From: Stictocephala bisonia
Taxonomy: Eukaryota; Arthropoda; Insecta; Hemiptera; Membracidae
Assembly (NCBI GenBank): GCA_035578905.1
Contig: JAQJVL010000568.1
Location: 1 to 64,000, forward strand
Direction: 5' to 3'
Length of the DNA: 64,000 bases
Shown here: piece after piece, positions 37,378 to 49,900 of the stretch
Position numbering within the stretch: position 1 is the stretch's first letter
Layout of the letters: each line of letters begins with the position of its first letter
Position numbers and translations under genes: made by a program
Notes under the pieces: model-generated
The model's database searches: none
What the model saw: the letters and a program-made list of their open reading frames with translations, nothing else
What the model was told of the DNA's origin: nothing

Positions 37378-40060
37378 TATTTATAAATTAGCATTATTTA
37401 ATAACGAAATTTATAAATACCTAAAAACTGTTTGGGACGTTGACCTAAAGATTGAAGCTCATTTCTTATTTACTAAAAGCCTAATTTATTTTAAAATACT
37501 TTTTACCATTAACTTTTTATGTGAAAAATTTTTTTAAACTAAGTACTGTATTTTGTTTTGTTTAATTATTCACTCATACTAATTTTGATTTACGTAAATT
37601 TAAAAGTAACCGTTAAAGAATCATATATTTTTAACAAAAGCAAAGATACTACGATCCATTGATATCCATTATGAAATCAAATACGTGTGATATCACTTAA
37701 AAATCATTGAACTTGTTCTGAAAGGTAATTAATATTTATCTTAATTCAGTACTAGGATATAACAGTAGAAACATAATTATTTGAAAAACATTCTTCGAAA
37801 TATACTTATAAATAATATGCGTATATATAGATATAGAAGCAATACAGAATATATATTCTATATGCGTATATTTATTTTTAATCCTAAGTTGTTTAAACTC
37901 TACATGATGAAAAATATTAACACAAATAATACGGAAATATTGATGCTGTTTAAAATTTCAGTTATTTTAATAGATATTTTTAAAGGAAAACGTTTATTTC
38001 AGAATATTATAAACAATTTACAATTATCAATATACCAGCGATAACCTCTTGCTACAACGTTTGTGACATTTAGAAGAGACCAGAATATTTATTTACACAA
38101 TTATATATCAAATGCATTACCTTTTGCTACAATTTTGTTTACATGACAATATTAAGGAGATTTTAGTAATTAAAATATTTTAAAAATGATTATTTTCGAT
38201 ACTTCTCCTAATTCAATTGCGTTGTTTGTCTTTTATAAAAAGTAGTTTTAATAAATACAAAGTCATAAGGTGAATTAGGATATCCGTTACAATACATTCC
38301 TTGGGAGTATTAAGTACCAAGAATTAACGAAACAACTTTTGTTACTTAAATTATAAATATTTTTTTTTTAATAACGACATTTATGATTGCTTGTATACTT
38401 TTGGTTGTAGATTACTTTTTACTACTTCATTTAATAACATTAAAAGATACTCAAATGTAAAAGTAAAATTATATTTTATAGTTAGTTGTAACATACAACT
38501 TATGTACTTCATGGGATTATATTGTTGCAGCTATTTAATTATTTTGCTAAATATTTATCTCTTTACAACCAATTAATTATTATTTTTGATCTACTGACTT
38601 CTATGTAGTTAATTGATGTAACATTTTTAAACTTTAACTATTTACTGTTTTCATTACTTATTTAAATTGTTTTCACATATAAAGCGTTGCTTTTCAAAAC
38701 AATTATATTTAACTAAAATTGAACAGATGTTATATTTTTTGATTGGATATTAGATATATACAAGTATTATGGGTTTATAATTATAATAAACAAATTTAAA
38801 ATTATATTATTATTATTATAAAACTAATACTTAATAAATTAATAAAAGATATTGACAATACTATATTATGTCATTTTATACACATAACTTGTACATTTTA
38901 AATAAATTATTGAGAGAACATTCAAATGAAGGGCTTATTTGTAAAGTACAGTAGTTAATTTATTATTATTTTATGTTGTGGGTAAATGTTACATATAAGT
39001 AACAGTATAAACAAAACATAAAATAGGACTCGGATACTTTGATGTTATGGAAACATTATAAGCTGCATACAAATGACAAAGATTTCAATATTACAAAAAA
39101 ATTACTGTGCAGTCATTTTGTTAAGAAATAAATTGAATCTAGCGAGCTTAACTCCATAAATAGTACTTCCAGTCCCCAACAGATGTCAGGGAGGAGTTTA
39201 TGATGCGCGTCTCGTCTGTAAAGGTTAATTGGATAAACTCTCTTTCAACAGTATCCTTTCCAGTGTATTAAAAAAATAAATTTCTCTTTATTTGGTATGG
39301 TAAACAAGTGTTGTACAGTTTCCAATTAATTAATGTACAAGTTAAAATAATTTTACTCTGCATGTTTAAAAATGTAAATATAATAATAGATTATATTAAA
39401 TATATGTTTGTTAAATAATATTTATATAATACGATCTTATTGCACTATAATATGGTTATATAGCGATTGTTAAAAAAATAAAACAGTATAGAACTCAGTT
39501 ATTTTTATCGAATTATATTATTTTATTTTTGAAATTTCGTGCAATATTTCTAAATAATTATTTAACTGTATATATTCAAATACGTTACATTTAAAAGTAG
39601 TATTTTGTATGTAAGTATTGTTTTATGATATATGTATAGATGTAAAATAAAAATAATTAGGCTATTTAATATGAAGGCTATTTATTTTGAGATAGTGAGA
39701 TTCTACATTAGTACATTTGTAGTTAGACAGTACCACTGTACGTGACGTTATGGTTGGGTGGATGAATCAATACCCGCCCAAATATACAATACTTAATTTA
39801 GGTGATTTTGTACTTGTTATATAACTTATTTGAATTCCTTGGTTTAAAAGATAATTTACATAAGACATAATAAAAATCCGCAATTTAAGTAAATTATTAA
39901 CAATCAACGAATAATATTATTATAATTATATTACAGTTGTAAGGTTACTACACGTAATATTGTGTAGTTTTATCCTAAGGTATTAAATATTATATACTGA
40001 TTAACTGCTTGACCTGAAGTGACTATATTCGTCGTATATTTACATTTTCTTTAGTATCCT
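37378..40060. other. AT-rich non-coding stretch
   Basis: Nothing supported beyond the single minisatellite unit at 39730-39775. Open frames at 37301-37537, 37781-38044 and 38391-38576 are low-complexity and AT-driven. Confidence 0.5.
39730..39775. repeat. Solitary unit of the A/C/D minisatellite family
   Basis: GTACCACTGTACGTG, then TATGGTTGGGTGGATGAATC and AATACCC, reproduces one unit of array C with no neighbouring copies. It shows that the unit occurs outside arrays. Confidence 0.7.
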
Positions 40061-40256
40061 TGGAGCGGCCGTAGCTAAGGGGCTTGCCACGCAATCGGTC
40101 TTGGTTCGATTCCCGATATGACCACTAACAGTTTTGCCCTGGCGTTCCCGTGGTTCGGAAGTCACGTTAAACCGTTGTTCCCCCAGGTTAAGTGTTAGAG
40201 AGGGCTTCTTATCCCTAACTTCACCTGGTAAAATAGGAAGAACTTTAACTTTTTTT
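40061..40256 (+). mobile_element. SINE-1, best full-length copy (tRNA-derived)
   Basis: A tRNA-like head carries box A (TAGCTAAGGGGC, 40072-40083) and a perfect box B (GGTTCGATTCC, 40103-40113). A central domain follows, with CGTGGTTCGGAAGTCACGTT (40150-40169) and AAACCGTTGTTCCCCC. The 3' domain has AGGTTAAGTGTTAGAGAGGG and CCTAACTTCACCTGGTAAAATA. 3' ends of the same family lie at 1716-1789, 16852-16920 and 23207-23302. The central CGTGGTTCGG...CACGT motif is shared with SINE-3, so the two families have exchanged or inherited a common core. The box A-box B spacing suits RNA polymerase III. Mobilisation would need a partner LINE, which is not identified here. Confidence 0.85.
40072..40113 (+). 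promoter_or_regulatory. Internal Pol III promoter (box A and box B) of SINE-1
   Basis: TAGCTAAGGGGC fits the A-box consensus with one mismatch and GGTTCGATTCC is an intact B box, about 20 bp apart. The rest of the tRNA fold is not conserved well enough to call a functional tRNA. Confidence 0.7.
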
Positions 40257-43200
40257 CAACTTTTTAGTAAGAAAACCTATTTATAGAAGAAATTTTCCAA
40301 AAATTACGAATAAATTATCCAATCAGAGATTAACAATAATTGGTAACTGGATCTAAGTTATTTAATAAATATATTTAAATAATATTTATAATAAATAATT
40401 GAGAGTATCAAGGATGAGTAAGATTCCATTTTTTTGTAGTGTATTAAAAATATATAGTATAAATAGTAATAGTTATTCATTTAATAGTAATATATTTAAA
40501 AACATGTATTTTTTTAATCTAGTACTTAATTTAACACAGATTAAACAAAAAACAAACAAAAAATTAAAAATGCCATAAAATATGACCAGTATTTATTGGT
40601 TTATAGGCGCGTGACAAATAAAATATGCAAATCATACAAAACCTTTTTAAGCCATTCCCGATTTTATGATAAAGGAAATATATACTTCATTACATAAAAG
40701 TAATATTATACTTTTCTACCTTTACCTTGGCTTTTTATATGAAAAACTATTATGGATTTAGTAAAGTACATATTTTTTCGGAGAAACAAATTATAAATTT
40801 AAGTATTGTTTGAGTTTAAATTAAAATCTTTCATCATTTAAATTTAGATGGAGTTTTTTTTACAAAATATTCCTCATTAAAATTAGGGAAAAGGTTTATA
40901 TTTTTCGTAAAATAATTGATTAAATAATGAACACACTACAGTATTGTATGTATACTAATATACATTGATGTCTTAAGATATACTTAAGTATAATGGTGGA
41001 ATTCACAACACTGTTACAAAAGGATAAGCTCCAAGTGTAACAAACGTACTTTTTTAACTTAAAGACTTATTTATTAGCCTGTTAATTAATAGCGTTTACG
41101 TGTTTCAGCAAAAATGCAAAGTCAGGTAGTTTCATAAACAGCCGCCGGGCGACTTTAAGAACTTATTAGTGTAAACACTTAAAGGCCGGAGGTGATGTAA
41201 AGAGCAAGCCACTTTACAAAGTGGTGTTTGTTCTACACTTATCTCTGTTAGCTTATTTATACTGATGATCCACATGTGTTTGCGCCTAAATAGCTGTTTT
41301 ATGTAAGCATTTTATCCCTCGTAAAATTTATATTTGTGAAGGAATAGTATTCTTCCAAATGGCTTATAAAGTATGTAACAGAACTTTAAAAAATAAACAC
41401 CGTGAAGCAGTTGAAGTGTTGTTTTAACCTTAATAAACTGTATAAACAAATCTTTTGCTACCATACATACACCAAAACTTTTCTACGATTTTAATTGTAA
41501 ACCTAACTATTTTTTGAATGTTTCCCACTCGTAGCTAAATGTTACATTTCCGTTTGTGATACATTTGGCTTAGTAATAAATATTAACGTATAAATAACGC
41601 AAAACAAAATACTATTTTACAGTTGTAGAATAACAATAGATAAATGTTTTGTTCATGCCAAAAGTTAAAATAAATATAATTGTTGCTTTTTACACTTTAG
41701 TAAACTTCCTTAGGTGACCTCAGCTTTTTTTTAAATCGTATTAAACACGAATCATTTTTATATTTAGAGTTAGCATTTCTTATTATATTTGCTAAGTACC
41801 AATTCATGTTGAATTATACAATGAGAAAAGGCTCACTTTATATTTATTATTACAAAAAAATTAGACCTAAGTATCGCCAACGTGCCAAGAAAACGATTGA
41901 GTACATCTAAACTGATTTTCTATTAAGGCCATTTCATAAAATATAAATTATAAGCCTATTGCTTTTTACACATTTATACTTATGCTGATAAGTATGAGTA
42001 GAGTAGTCCTTCACTTTGAGCCATTTTTGATAATATTTATATTACGTATTTATTGAACAATATATTCATTTTATAAATATTTCATTCATAGCTGTAGTTT
42101 TCCTCATTTATAGTTTAACACATCAGAAGTATGTTTTGAATATAAAAAGACAATAAAAAATACAAGGTTACTGTGTAACTAGATATTGTCTATGTCTGTC
42201 ATATTTCCTACCAATTGATTTTGCTTTATAATATTTAGTAACTCAATACGGAAACAACTAATATAATATTGAGTTAAAATAGTTAAAATTTCACTATTAT
42301 ATTTAGATAATTTTCAATATGTATTTTTTTTAATTTAATATAAAACTAACTACAATATACATTTTAAGTAGTTGTTATGTTTAATGATCGATTGCAAATG
42401 AAGGATAATTCGTAAAAAAATTATCAAACATCAAGATGGGCACAATACACTCTAAAAATTGCGAAATCTTATATTTTAAAGATTATGCCTAAGTTTCTCC
42501 ATAAGAATGTGCCATCAAAATGAGGATTTATAAAACATGTAGACTGATAATGTAAAACATATGAAAGTATTGGAAGTATAAAATTTTAAAATTTTTATTT
42601 TTTTTAATTGTACTGAAAACCATCAAACATAAAGTAATAGTTTTATCAGGTAAATGTTTACTATACACCAAATTATATTAATGCATTATAAATAATAAAT
42701 ATAAAGTATAATGTTTTTATATATAAGTGTTTTATTAATACAAACTCTTTCAGACGAAAAAAAGTGTCTCTTATAAAAAAGTCTATTATTGAACACTTTA
42801 TGAAATGAGCTTTATTAAATCTAAAACATGTATATTTATATATTGTAAAGTTGTGGAAGGAAGGGAGATTAAGTTTTGGGAATCACTTGATAAAAAAAAA
42901 ATTACATTTTCCTCCACTAACCTGCCACGTGAAATTCGGAGATTTTAAAATAAAATGTGGCTTTTATGTGAAATTAAAAACATTTTATGTGAAAAAGTTA
43001 AGGAAACGTACCACTGATAAAAGTCTTGATTCAGTTAAAATGACTATGAATTCCAATCCAGTGAGAACTGAACCATGTACGATGCTGTTAGATTGAGTAA
43101 GTAACTCCTGTACGTGTCCTGGGATCTTACCCTTGGGGAATCTTTAACAGACTTTTCTCATCCAAAAGTAACATCAACGATACTTTTGTTCATGGGTTGG

Positions 43201-43744
43201 CCAATAACGGTTAAATAAGTCGGATTTATATAAAATCAATTAATCAACAACGTAATTTTAATTCACGTAATAAACTGTATCTGGAATTTTGTTTTCAATG
43301 CCTACAATACTTCACGTACGATCATCGCATACTATTATACAATGTATGATCACTCTGCAAGAGATCCTAAAAAATATTATTTAACTAATTTATTTAACCA
43401 ATGAGGAGTGGCATAGGAAAGTTCGTATGAAAATTGAGAAACAGCAGGGGCATAAACTAAGTTGGTGCTTCCACCCTGATGAAAAGTTGGCATTCCCAAG
43501 AACTTTACGGAAACTTTGTGTGTACAATACAAATTATATATGACGATGGAAAACGAAATAATTGTTTGTGATGTAATAAAATACTCGTTTTATAATTAGA
43601 TAGATGGGCTATTATTATTGTTAACTCTATTTTATAATTTTTGTCAGAAAATACATGAAATAATGTGTGGAATGTATCAAGTTTTTTTCACTCATAATAT
43701 TATCCCCTCTAATTGAAAATAATTTTCCTACCTGTTCATATGGC
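40257..43744. other. AT-rich non-coding stretch
   Basis: The patch 41125-41290 is GC-richer and contains a small hairpin (CCACTTTACAAAGTGG) but no gene. The 81-codon open frame at 42851-43096 is lysine-rich without a domain and has no splice or promoter context. Confidence 0.5.
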
Positions 43745-43891
43745 TTTCAGACACGGTCTCTCCTCTCTTGGAGCGCCCGCTAGGTCGGTGGAGAAGAACT
43801 GAGCCGCACTTCGCTCGAGATCTCCATTAACTTTTTGAGGTATGTGAGGTGCTACCCCACCGACCTAGTGGACAGAGACCATGTCAGAAAT
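43745..43891. mobile_element. CpG-rich fold-back element, ~145 bp
   Basis: TTTCAGACACGGTCTCT at the left and the complement of the right end (TTTCTGACATGGTCTCT) match, followed on both sides by CTAGGTCGGTGG. The left arm has about 14 extra bases (CCTCTCTTGGAGCG), so pairing is interrupted. The interior is strikingly CpG-rich (GCACTTCGCTCGAGATC) for this genome. It looks like a small non-autonomous DNA transposon. The composition suggests it is a relatively young insertion or comes from a GC-richer source. Confidence 0.7.
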
Positions 43892-45825
43892 TCTACACAT
43901 TTGGCCCATTAGTGGTACGATAGGGTGTATCCGGCACTCTTCGTCACCCCTACGTGGTAAATTGTTTTGTTCAGTTTTTACTGGTTTCATTGACTTTCTT
44001 CTGTTCACTTTGCTCATTAAAACAAGTCTACAGTTACTATATAAAAATAAACAAGAAAATGAATAAAATAAATTGATAGCAGCCATTGAGTCACATTTAG
44101 CTAACAAATAAATAGTATACATTTTAATTTTGGTAAAAAGCTTTTTAAAAATTCAATTTAGTTGTTTACACGTTTTTATTTACACAAAAATATATTCAGT
44201 GTAGGATTTTGCATTACTTTGCTATAAAAATTCATCGGAGTTCTTTGGTATTATACAGACTTCCTTGAATAGGTCTAGACGAGTTAACAACACAGTTAAA
44301 TCAAGGAAAGTCAATTAACGCTTAATACAGTTAAATGCAATGGTGATCTTTAACTAAACTGCCAATCCACGAAATTCTAAGTTTATTTGAACGTACAATG
44401 TAGTAAAAACCAGACCTACTTAATTTATATTTATGTCTGTAATAAAAATAAACTAGATAGTAAAAACTAATTTGTAGATAAAATTTCTCACTCAGCCCCC
44501 TCCCCACTCCAACATTCCTGGATCCTTTCTTGGATATTCAGTTCAATAAAGAAAGATATTTGTTACAGGGGAAATACATTGTAATTTTTAAAGCGAATGT
44601 TTTATATATTGCATTTAAATTTTACCCTGATCTAATGATATGATCTATTTCATTATGGTGTAATTGAATAATTTTCCCAATTTTGAAAGGATTAATCTTT
44701 CTTTTTTATTCTTTGTCTTGAACACATGGGCTTTTATGATCTGATCGATATAATCTTTGAAAATAGGGCTTTTTACGTTCACATGAATGAGTAGTATTGT
44801 TTGTAGTAGAGGAATTTACCTCAATGGTATTTAATGTAATATTATAATTATGTTCATTTAAATGACTGAACTGATGGTTAATTCTGACCACATATTATTG
44901 TGAACCTTGTAATAAAAACTTAAAAATTATTATTACTGTGGTTTAACTGAAAAAAAAAATATTTTTTTTAACGGTTTACAAAGTTTTCAGGAATTAATAG
45001 GTGTATAGTTTATGAATACAGTAACCTATTATAATTAAAAACTATTATCTATACTTGTTTAATTAGTTGAACATTTTATTTTATAGTAGTTATTTTAAAA
45101 TATATTTATAATGTACTTTAAAGTAAAAGTTTGCACTATATAAAATTGTAAAACTATGCATAATCCTTTTCTTTGCAATTTGAGATGAAACACACAAATG
45201 CAGTATACATTAAAAAAAAAAAAAAGCTTTTACTTTGTACAAAAACAGGCTGTCCGGTTTGCGACAGAACATAGTTCTGATCTAAGTTTAATGATTACAT
45301 TGCACAATGCAACCTCAGGATATATAAGTGGTGTTTTAAGGACCACAACCTCCTGAAAAGTCCAGTGAGTTTTTTGGGTCAGAAGTTTTTCCGTTTAAAA
45401 CAATTTCAATATTGTCACTATTTTCCAAAATATTATAATATGTTTTAGGCATGCTTATAAAGTAGGTATATTATGGTTCTTTATTGTTATCTCAATTCAG
45501 ATTTTTGTTTTGGATACTAATATCCTTAGAAAATATTACGTAGAAAAGTGTTAGACAAAAATTGTTTCAATAAGATCTTAATAATACCAATATTTATAAA
45601 ATGTTAACTACTAAGTTGTGTAATTACGTGTAAAAAATAGTAAAGTTTTTATTTTACTTATACTATAAACTCAAATTTATAAACACCTTAATTAAAAAGT
45701 TTTACATTCAGTGTAAAATTACTATTTATCTATTTTATTTTCAATGAAATGTACTTATTTAGAGGCCTGCGAATCAATAGGTAATTTATGTATCAGCTTG
45801 TGAATACATATTGAATAATTAGACC
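43892..45825. other. AT-rich non-coding stretch
   Basis: The patch 43892-44066 retains some of the GC content of the element to its left and may belong to a longer transposon. The frames over it (61 codons +, 85 codons -) overlap each other and carry no recognised domain. Small A runs occur at 45212-45225. Confidence 0.45.
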
Positions 45826-46170
45826 TTTTCCATTAATTCACTACCACTACTTTTTCTGTCACTTCACCACCACTACTTTTTTATCGTAATTACGGTTAGG
45901 TTAGGTTAGGTCGTGTTAAATTAGGTTAGGTAGCTACTAAAGTTGATAAAAACTAGTAAGTCAAATGATTGAGTTACCGACGAATGCACTCTCTGTGTGT
46001 AAGTTCTTGTAAAGTGATAATGCCAGCGACATCGGGTTCCTAGAGGATAAGGACTACCACATTTAACGAAAAAATCATTTGCTAACAATTTTTAGAAAAT
46101 TAGAATATTCATCAAGTGGTAGTGAAATAACGGAAACAAAACAAGTAGTGGTAGTGAATCAACGGTAAAG
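45826..46170. mobile_element. MITE with ~55-bp TIRs enclosing a TTAGG run
   Basis: The left end (CTTTTCCATTAATTCACTACC, then ACTACTTTTTCTGTCACTTC and ACCACCACTAC) matches the complement of the right end (CTTTACCGTTGATTCACTACC, ACTACTTGTTTTG, TTTCACTACCACT). Each arm holds the ACTACCACTACTT-type motif twice. The interior contains GGTTAGGTTAGGTTAGG (45893-45909) and GTGATAATGCCAGCGACATC. The size of 345 bp and lack of coding sequence fit a non-autonomous element. It ends about 310 bp upstream of the promoter island of the gene at 46.8 kb. Confidence 0.75.
45893..45932. repeat. Interstitial TTAGG (telomere-type) repeats
   Basis: Three to four TTAGG units in tandem, then GTCGTGTTAAA and two more units. 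TTAGG is the common insect telomere motif. Here it sits inside an inverted-repeat element and does not mark a chromosome end. Confidence 0.8.
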
Positions 46171-46479
46171 ATCCAAATATTTAATGAAATATATACTTAT
46201 TTGTGAATTCGTCCTATAAGATTTTCGTTTCCAAACAAAATAATTTATAATAACCTTGGATTTTAATCTGATTTAGGTATATAGACAATTATTTACATTT
46301 ATTTAGATAGTAAAAGAACCAAGTAAAGACCTATTGAATCAGTAGCATCATGGCGATTTACGGCCCAAATAACGGACGGGGAAATAGTTTCAGTTGACAC
46401 TTAATAGAAGATAATAGAACACCTATAAAAGGAAAATAGGTATTTGGAAAACAAGAAGAGCTTTATGTACTGCAATAAA

Positions 46480-46700
46480 TAGGGCGTATTAGGGTGGGTG
46501 GGTGGTGGCGGCGTCGGGGGTGGTGGGAGGGCATGAGTGTCAGGATGAGAGTCAGCAGTCGCGGCTCTTCCTCCGAGGGGTTAGCAGTGTCATAGGAGTG
46601 GCGTAGAGTGCGCGAGTGACAGACATCGTTGTTCAGACAGTGACATACAACTGGTGGATAAGGGATGTTATAGCCCCTCAATTGCAATAAAGTAAACTAT
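46480..46700 (+). promoter_or_regulatory. GC/CpG-rich promoter and 5'UTR island
   Basis: In a window that is roughly three quarters A+T, this block is GC-rich with many CpGs (GGCGGCGTCGGGG, GTCGCGGCTC, GTGCGCGAGTG). Its left part is a G-run tract (GGGTGGGTGGGTGGTGG) able to form a G-quadruplex. No TATA box stands out, consistent with a TATA-less promoter. It lies 100-350 bp upstream of a signal-peptide exon on the + strand. The minus-strand open frame through it (46687-46463) is a composition artefact. The precise start of transcription cannot be read. Confidence 0.55.
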
Positions 46701-46834
46701 AAATTTATTATGTGACAGTTTGTTGTGATGAAAGTCGTCATTGTTACTTATTAATTAATAGTTATAGTTTTATAGCCACAGTGAGGGATGTCGGTTTAAT
46801 GACAGCCACTGGGCAGTGCGATGGATGGGGGATA

Positions 46835-46901
46835 ATGCTTCGACTCTGCAGTGTATGGGCGGTCTACTCACTTTTATCTTTGAGCTACGCAGATAACTTG
46901 G
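46835..46901 (+). CDS. First coding exon (signal peptide) of an unidentified secreted/membrane protein
   Basis: The exon encodes about 22 residues starting MLRL, then a hydrophobic core (CSVWAVYSLLSL) and a SYA cleavage-type motif followed by DNLG. This is the standard layout of an N-terminal signal peptide. The exon ends in the first base of a codon (phase 1), directly before GTGAGC. I chose the ATG at 46835 because it has A at -3 and places the hydrophobic core at the right distance. In-frame ATGs at 46799 (12 extra residues) and 46712 (41 extra) are alternatives. The mature protein would begin near DNL and continue in exons beyond any sequence I can link. Long first introns after a signal-peptide exon are common in insect receptor, channel and adhesion genes, but nothing here identifies which. 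It has a GC-rich promoter-like island upstream and no neighbouring genes in view. Confidence 0.6.
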
Positions 46902-46907
46902 GTGAGC
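46902..46907 (+). other. Splice donor GTGAGC
   Basis: It follows the TTGG end of the signal-peptide exon. GTGAGC matches the GTRAGT donor consensus at five of six positions. The frame hits a stop soon after (TGA at 46913), as expected for intron sequence. Confidence 0.6.
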
Positions 46908-49900
46908 TATATTGATTTTATAGGTTACTGAAATTTGTAGCTGAACTTAATCTCGATTTATTTATAATGAAAATAAACATTTTTAGTAGCTTTTAGTTGA
47001 ATATTGAAAACTCATTATAAAATTACGTAACAATTTGCAATTTGTTTAGTTTATATTTGCATAAATCATCAAATTATTTTCTAAAAAAATATTACTACAC
47101 ATTTTGTTTAGTTGTTGTGTCAAAATATTTGTATGTTGATTTAACATTTATTATATTTTTTATATAAGGCAGACAAATATTTTTTGAATATGCCCACAGT
47201 TTTCCGGCATTTATATGTATTTAAATAACTTTCCAAATACTAAAATAAAAATTTTATTGAAGTAAATGATAGAACAAAATAAATTTTATTAAAATTATTT
47301 TTACAATTATATGACAGCAATATGTCAAATTAATTTGATAAAACGTAGATATTAAAGCCTAAATTGTCATTGATTTTTACATTGAAAAACTCAATATTTT
47401 TTCAAAATTATTACTTGATATTGTAAGATAAAGGATATAATAATCATACCACCTGCATCAATATAAATATAAAAATATACTATGATATAATTTATATCAA
47501 TATTCAAAATTACTAAAATATTACTCATAGCAATTCATTGAACAAGAGTTTTAATTTTTAATTTAATTATAACGTTTGTAAATTAATTTAATACTTTTTT
47601 CAAATGCGTATAAGACAAATATTTCTTGCTAATATAAACAAATATAAATAATATTGGCACAAGTAATTAAACCACTATAAACTGTCCATTTAAAACAATT
47701 TATTTTATCAGAATTATAATTTAAGTTGGACATATTTAAGGTTTTATTAATTGTTTTACCACATTTAAAGTAAAACATGATTTTTGTCATTCTCATAAGC
47801 AATTGTATGCCATAAAACACAAAATATTACTTGTTCATGTTAATATTATAGGGAAACGTGTTATACTAATTCATAAAAGTTTAAATGCACTTTTAATTCA
47901 GGTTTGTCAACAATACTAATCTTACTTATTTTAAATATGTTGTACAGTTTACAAACATTATTATATATGATTATTATATATATGACTAACGAGCGAACTA
48001 ATTAATTATTACTAGAAAGTGTTACTCATATTGTAATAACTATTAAATAGTAAAGAGTTATTACTGATACCTGTGTCAAACAACAGTTATTACTTTACAG
48101 TTGTAGGGTTCTTTTTATTGATTCAAATTCGTAAAAAAAACATTTATTTAAGAGATCTAAATACATAATATTATTAATTTGAAAATATCACCCAAAAGAT
48201 TTTATAATATTATTATTTTTGGAAAACATTTACATTCTAACGAAAATTTTAAAATATTTCCCAAAATTAACTTTTAATACGGCTTTTTGCCACTGGATAC
48301 GACATGATTGAGGAAATATAAACGTTAAAGATTGGTCTTGTTACATATTATATTATATTTCTAATAATATAGGAAACTGCTGTTTTGTTTTATCCTTTTA
48401 TTAAGATCAATGACTTATGTATATACAACAAATTATAACTACCTATAAGTCCACTATTAAGTTAGTAACAAATTAGTCTCTGACTTCATGAATTATCACC
48501 TTAGACGTGAATCTGTATTTCTTTTACAGTTCCGATAAAACGAAGATACACTTTCTGCAATTTGATTATGCATGCATAAAAATTAATATTATAAAATATA
48601 TTTATTTTTAGTGACATTTGCTGCGTCAAGATATAAAACATTATTGTACTTGAAATAAATGTCAGAATTTAATTTATAAGTATTTAAAATTAAAATGTGT
48701 ACAAAACGATTTTTTACATTTCTACTGCTAACCAAAATAATAAATTTTTGTCATATTTCTATATTATATATTGAGTTTATTGTAATTTATTGATATTAAA
48801 ATGATAAGAGAACCTTAAAATTTAAACTCATCAGAACTTATCTTTTACTTTGTTATTAATTTGATACTCTAATACAATACATGCTCTAGGCAATTTAAAC
48901 TAAATTTACTTTTATTATAACGCCAACTAAATACAACTTCAATCTTAGTGAAGTCTAGTTTAAAAAATATCAGCTGTGTTTTATGTTTGCTTCTTAGAAA
49001 GTACAACTTATATGTTTTAAAAAAATTATAAAATATTTTTAAACTCATATGTACTAACGTACATCACAAAATGTTGAAATATAGTAGAAATGTTGAGAAG
49101 AAAGTTTTGATAAGTCATAAACCTAAAACTATTGGTGTTGAAGTTGTGATATAACCATGTAAAAATTAAAATTTGTATCATAATTAGTATAGGCAAAGAC
49201 AGTAAAATAATTTGTTGTAATATATTTAGTTGTGTTACTAAGCATTTCTAAAATGGTTGTTCTATTATTGTAGGAATCAAATGAATTCAACGTGCAACAA
49301 TATATAATTTATTATAAAAATAAAAGTAATACTAAAAAATAAATCCGGTAAAAATAATTGCTTCAAAATTAAAAGAAAAATGTATACCGCATACGAAATG
49401 AAAATGACCAAAACCTCACATTTTTATGAAACTTGTAGATTATTTTTTCAATGACATAATGGAAGTTAGTATTCAAAGGGAAGAACAAGATATGGAGGGC
49501 TACTACGTGAGATGAATTGAGTGCATGAATATGTGTCAAGTAACCCTTAAATAACCCTCTAACCCTTTAGTGTAGAGGCGTCATATTATCCCTACTCGTA
49601 TAACATCCGTATGATACTATCTATAATTAACACTTATAGTTTTGGATATTTGATCCTTACTGTTGTTAGAGTTTATCTTTATAATTGAACTTTAAATGTT
49701 AGTATGGTTAGCTGATTTTTTTTATAAGATACTATTACGAAGGGAAAAAGGAAATGTTTTTGGTAGCGTAACCCTAAAATCTAGGTACAAAAGGGCGTGT
49801 TTTTGGAGATTATATGAGCCGAAGTGAGTTACTTTATTAGTTCTCGATAACCAACGTGGCGTTTACTAAATGTTTATTGGGACACTTCTAGAGAGTTTAG

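Noticed and set aside
42851..43096. 81-codon lysine-rich frame as a small gene
   Set aside because: No recognisable domain, promoter or splice context; interrupted, AT-driven composition.
45893..45932. TTAGG run as a chromosome end
   Set aside because: Only a few units, inside a small inverted-repeat element, with ordinary sequence on both sides.
46463..46687. Minus-strand 74-codon frame
   Set aside because: It lies in the GC-rich promoter island, antisense to the better-supported signal-peptide exon, and has low-complexity H/P/R-rich composition.
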